From Bradysia coprophila (Eukaryota; Arthropoda; Insecta; Diptera; Sciaridae), in NCBI RefSeq assembly GCF_014529535.1, contig NW_023503302.1, forward strand, positions 4,822,314 through 4,886,313: 64,000 nt of DNA. The letters run 5' to 3'. The position numbers and the translations under genes are program-made. Each line of letters opens with the position of its first letter. The first letter of the stretch is position 1. A model generated the notes under the pieces. The model did no database searches. It was given only the letters and a program-made list of their open reading frames with translations, and was not told the origin of the DNA. Below are positions 60,983 through 64,000 of the stretch, piece after piece.

Positions 60983-62365
60983 ATGGACCAAAATATTCAA
61001 AACGATTCTTCTCCCCTTATCAACTTCTTTCATTCGGTGCTGCAGCCATCAATATCATGTTCAACACTTTGCGAAGAAGATTATCCAGTGGAAAATTTAA
61101 TTAGCAGTGACTGTAACAAATCCAACCGAGGATTTATTGGTTATCTGACTAAACCTCCAATTGGCTTAGACATAAAATTAATGTGTCCCATACAGCTAAT
61201 GTCGATCAAAATATGGCCTGAAGTCGGATCACAAAAATCAACGGGCATCGACATTTTTACCACAATAAATGGAAGCAGTGAAAAGATTGCAAGCTGTAAC
61301 GACTTGACGATGAGTGAAAATAGTGTGGTGTTCTGTCGAATACATGATTCGTCGGATAATCTAGCCTTACCACAGTCAAAAAAGTGTTTCTTTTTCCGAA
61401 ATTTCAGAGAGAACGCAAAGATCGATAAGTTTACGATTCGTATATGGAAAACCAGAAATTCCAGTGTTCCGGCAATTAAAAAGGTCTGACTTCGTGACTG
61501 TGAACATTTTCTTCGAATTGGAATGTGAAATAAATTTCAAAAATTTCAGATTGAGGTTTGGGGAAAAGTAACCCACAAGTCTGCGTTAAACGAACAGGTG
61601 CTGAATTTGTGGCGAACGCGAGACGCAGGTTTGCATAATTCCGATCACTCCATACCACACCAGTCTAACACAACCATAACAAGCCATCAACCCACTCGTT
61701 CCAACGAAGCTTCGAGTCAAATTGAAATACCCGATGAACTTTGCGACGCAATCACCCATCAAATTATGACGGTACCAATGACTCTGCCATCCGGAAAGAC
61801 GGTCGATCAATCGACAATTGAAAAATTCAACAAAATAGAAGCTACATGGGGACGAGAACCATCGGATCCATTCACTGGCCTGACATTCACAAACAACCGT
61901 AAACCGATATTCAATTCGGCGTTGAAATCAAGCATCGACATATTGATGACTAAATATCCGAATGCGTTGCAATTGAGCGATGTACCTCGAACGGTCGGAG
62001 GAATAGTGAGTGTGAATGGAAAGCGATTGGCTGATGCATCGATCGAAATGTCTTCTAGCGATAATGGGAAAAGGCAGAAGTATTTTGGACATTCGTTGAA
62101 CGGCATTGATGTTAGTGGGCCAGCAAAGTATTTGTGTCGAGCTGCAACCGAGGAGACTAATAAAATTTCGTGCTACCAGTGTCAATCGACCGACGAACTG
62201 TATCGGATAAAAATTTGCGGGAAAGATTTCATTTGCAGGAATTGTTTGTTCAAAATAGATTTTAATGAATGCAACGGTGAATGTAGTTGTCACCGACTGT
62301 TTTCGAGGACTGACGTAGAAAGGTATTACAGTAGCCGTAATGCGTTTAATTACAGTTTAAGTTGA
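60983..62365 (+). CDS. U-box E3 ubiquitin ligase, RNF37/UBOX5 family, two exons
   Basis: Probable E3 ubiquitin ligase; family members are nuclear and bind E2 enzymes through the U-box. Exon 1 is 60983-61483, exon 2 is 61550-62365, joined in phase 0 across a 66-bp intron (donor GTCTGA, weak; acceptor TTTCAG); 438 aa against about 540 in vertebrates. The ATG is the first after an in-frame TAA at 60959. The N-terminal domain has the family pattern (VENLISSD, then RGFIGYLTKPPI), and the exon junction restores the conserved KK-IEVWG. The U-box lies at about 225-300 (IPDELCDAITHQIM, LPSGKTVDQSTIEKFN, ATWGREPSDPFTG). The C-terminal Cys-rich RING-like zone (CYQCQS.., ICGKDFICRNC, CNGECSCH) has Lys where the RING His is expected. 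Identification is strong. Confidence 0.93.
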
Positions 62366-62383
62366 CTCATCGTTAGAGTGTAA

Positions 62384-62389
62384 AATAAA
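62384..62389 (+). promoter_or_regulatory. Polyadenylation signal of RNF37
   Basis: AATAAA 19 nt after the stop codon, overlapping a second AATAAT and followed by a T-rich run. Suggests a very short 3' UTR. Confidence 0.65.
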
Positions 62390-63473
62390 ATAATTTTTTT
62401 ATGTAACGGATGAGCAATGAATTTTACTTCAGAAGCGACTCTATCGGGATCTGCCATGAATGTTTTTTCTGCATACGTCCGACAGCATCACAATTCGAGA
62501 GTTGGAGGCTTCAACACACAAACAAATTGCTACAAATCGACGGTTCTCTTAATATTACATCTCTAGTATCACCCACGCTCGTTAAAGGGAAAGGAGAAAG
62601 CTTGGGCGCACTTTGTCGTTAGAACGTAGAATTACTAAGAGATAAATTGGTCCATTTTGTGTGTCAAGGACATCAACAGCTACGATGACTGCCAGAGGTA
62701 TAATGGACTCATCAACTTTCGATGCACTATGTAAGAACGTGATCCTGTTCTACTGTTCACTTTAACACATTCAAAATAATTGCGGCCTGTCAACTTTCGG
62801 AACCCTGTACTTTACTTAAACAGTCGTGGAATACCTCCAAATAAATTTCTAAAAATCTAGAATTCAGTTTTGGATTTTTAGAAATTTATTTGGAGGCATT
62901 CCTCGACTATTTACGTAAAGTCCAGGGTACCGAAAGTTGGCAAGCCGTAATTAATTTCAATGTGGACGATATACAAACACAATGTCATACAGGAGACGTG
63001 GAGACGTTGTGACATGATTCATTTATGAGTCGTCTACGTCCCACCCTCGTAAAACGTTGAAAATCAGAATTAGAATGAGAACGTACTATGACGAAGACAA
63101 TGTAATTGTTTAACACATAGGGTATGATGATGATGTTTATGTAAGTTTAGGACAACTTTTGTAACTAATTTTTTGTTAATTCCAGTCAACAACCATTGAT
63201 AATAACTGTGAATTACAGTCGAAATATTTGGTGACCATTAAATGAAACTTGAGCAATTCCGATATACCAATCTTTAAGTTGAAAATATGGTATTCCAATG
63301 AGGTGAGCTTAGATATCAGGGAGAAGATTTGCTGGTATATTTCGGGACCCATTTTTCGGGACCAAAGCAAATAGTTTGAGCATTGTTAACGGTCAAATAA
63401 CGTCTTGCTCACGTAGCAGCCCATCGCTACACTTATACATTATGCGTCAATGTGACAAATTTTAGTTTGTAAA
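62390..63473. other. Interval between RNF37 and the final gene
   Basis: No gene recognised apart from the MITE at 62777-62952. The last part should include the promoter and 5' UTR of the gene starting at 63474. Confidence 0.4.
62777..62952. mobile_element. Foldback MITE, about 176 bp
   Basis: Arms of about 80 bp: CGGCCTGTCAACTTTCGG and, reversed, CGGCTTGCCAACTTTCGG. They continue through CCTCCAAATAAATTTCTAAA to a 14-nt loop (TAGAATTCAGTTTT). Outer ends are AATT-rich, so the exact limits are uncertain. Confidence 0.7.
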
Positions 63474-64000
63474 ATGGCATTATTGTTTCGCATCAATGTA
63501 ATTTCCAAGAAGCTTTCCAGCCTTTGCCGTTTATATACCCAAACATTTGATAAACAAGTTATTCTAGCCCCATTCGCTTGTCGACAGCGAAATATATTCA
63601 CAAACAGTTGCAGCATTTACTTTTCCAAAAAGAAAGTGGACGAGGTCAAGGCACCCAAATGTCCCGATTTCGAACAATTTTTTACCAAAGTGAAAAAAGG
63701 TCAAGTTAACAAAAATGATGGAGAGCAATTAGGTAACAGCGGTGGCGACAAACGGAAATCACCTTTCATTCAACCACCGATTTTTGACGACAAAAGAAAG
63801 GTTGGACCACCACTACGATCTGCTATTGAGAAGAAGGCTTTACCAATACTACCAACGCAAACGAGTGACGCCGAAGACAAGCCTCCACCAAATGTTCAAA
63901 ATAAAAATGAGTTGAAACCTAGGACCTCGGATGACAAAGTGAAACAACCTGATAGACCACAAGCATCGGAGAAAAAGTTCTCTTCGGCAAAGACTTTAGA
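63474..64000 (+). CDS. 5' part of a protein with a mitochondrial-type presequence, unidentified
   Basis: An open frame of 175 codons running off the right edge. The ATG follows AAA (good Kozak context) and begins MALLFRINVISKKLSSLCRL. The first ~55 residues contain Arg and Lys but almost no acidic residues and can form an amphipathic helix, as in mitochondrial targeting sequences; this is followed by SKKKVDEVKAPKCPDFEQFF. The rest visible is a polar, Pro- and Lys-rich linker (IQPPIFDDKRKVGPPL, DKPPPNVQNKNELKP), probably disordered. A presequence followed by an F-E-x-F/Y-F element recalls m-AAA proteases of the AFG3L2 type, but no AAA or peptidase domain is in view, so this is only a guess. 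Confidence 0.7.
   Translation, partial: MALLFRINVISKKLSSLCRLYTQTFDKQVILAPFACRQRNIFTNSCSIYFSKKKVDEVKAPKCPDFEQFFTKVKKGQVNKNDGEQLGNSGGDKRKSPFIQPPIFDDKRKVGPPLRSAIEKKALPILPTQTSDAEDKPPPNVQNKNELKPRTSDDKVKQPDRPQASEKKFSSAKTL

Overview
This is a eukaryotic, AT-rich, gene-poor window, almost certainly from an insect. It carries an insect-type seven-transmembrane odorant receptor with very short (57-68 bp) GT-AG introns, a FANCM helicase gene without a C-terminal nuclease domain, an RNF37/UBOX5-type U-box gene and an F-box/LRR gene. The intron sizes and the many small foldback DNA transposons fit a lower dipteran such as a midge or gnat, but the exact taxon is inference.

Layout. Positions 157-1502 (minus) hold an apparently intact four-exon odorant receptor. 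From about 1.5 kb to 47 kb I find no secure gene. This 45-kb stretch holds non-autonomous DNA transposons and foldback hairpins, minisatellites, and one GC-rich exon-like island (26978-27469). The best-defined elements are a hAT-type foldback at 16334-17343 with a perfect 8-bp target duplication, a hAT-type hairpin at 26355-26685 with an 8-bp duplication, TA-flanked elements at 5169, 9934, 12304, 20391 and 59235, and a 519-bp near-perfect palindrome at 32430-32948.

The right end is gene-rich: a single-exon F-box protein (47185-48117, plus), FANCM (52457-58804, minus, eight exons rebuilt from splice sites), RNF37/UBOX5 (60983-62365, plus, two exons), and the 5' end of a protein with a mitochondrial-type presequence running off the window (63474-64000, plus). 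FANCM and RNF37 are divergent, with a 360-bp hairpin transposon between them.

How the genes relate. FANCM remodels stalled replication forks. The U-box and F-box proteins belong to ubiquitin-ligase families. The odorant receptor is an olfactory ion-channel subunit. Nothing indicates one shared pathway. I found no convincing tRNA, rRNA, CRISPR array or bacterial-type operon. The most distinctive material is the set of nearly perfect long inverted repeats, which would fold into dsRNA if transcribed, and the composite satellite at 31.2-32.4 kb.
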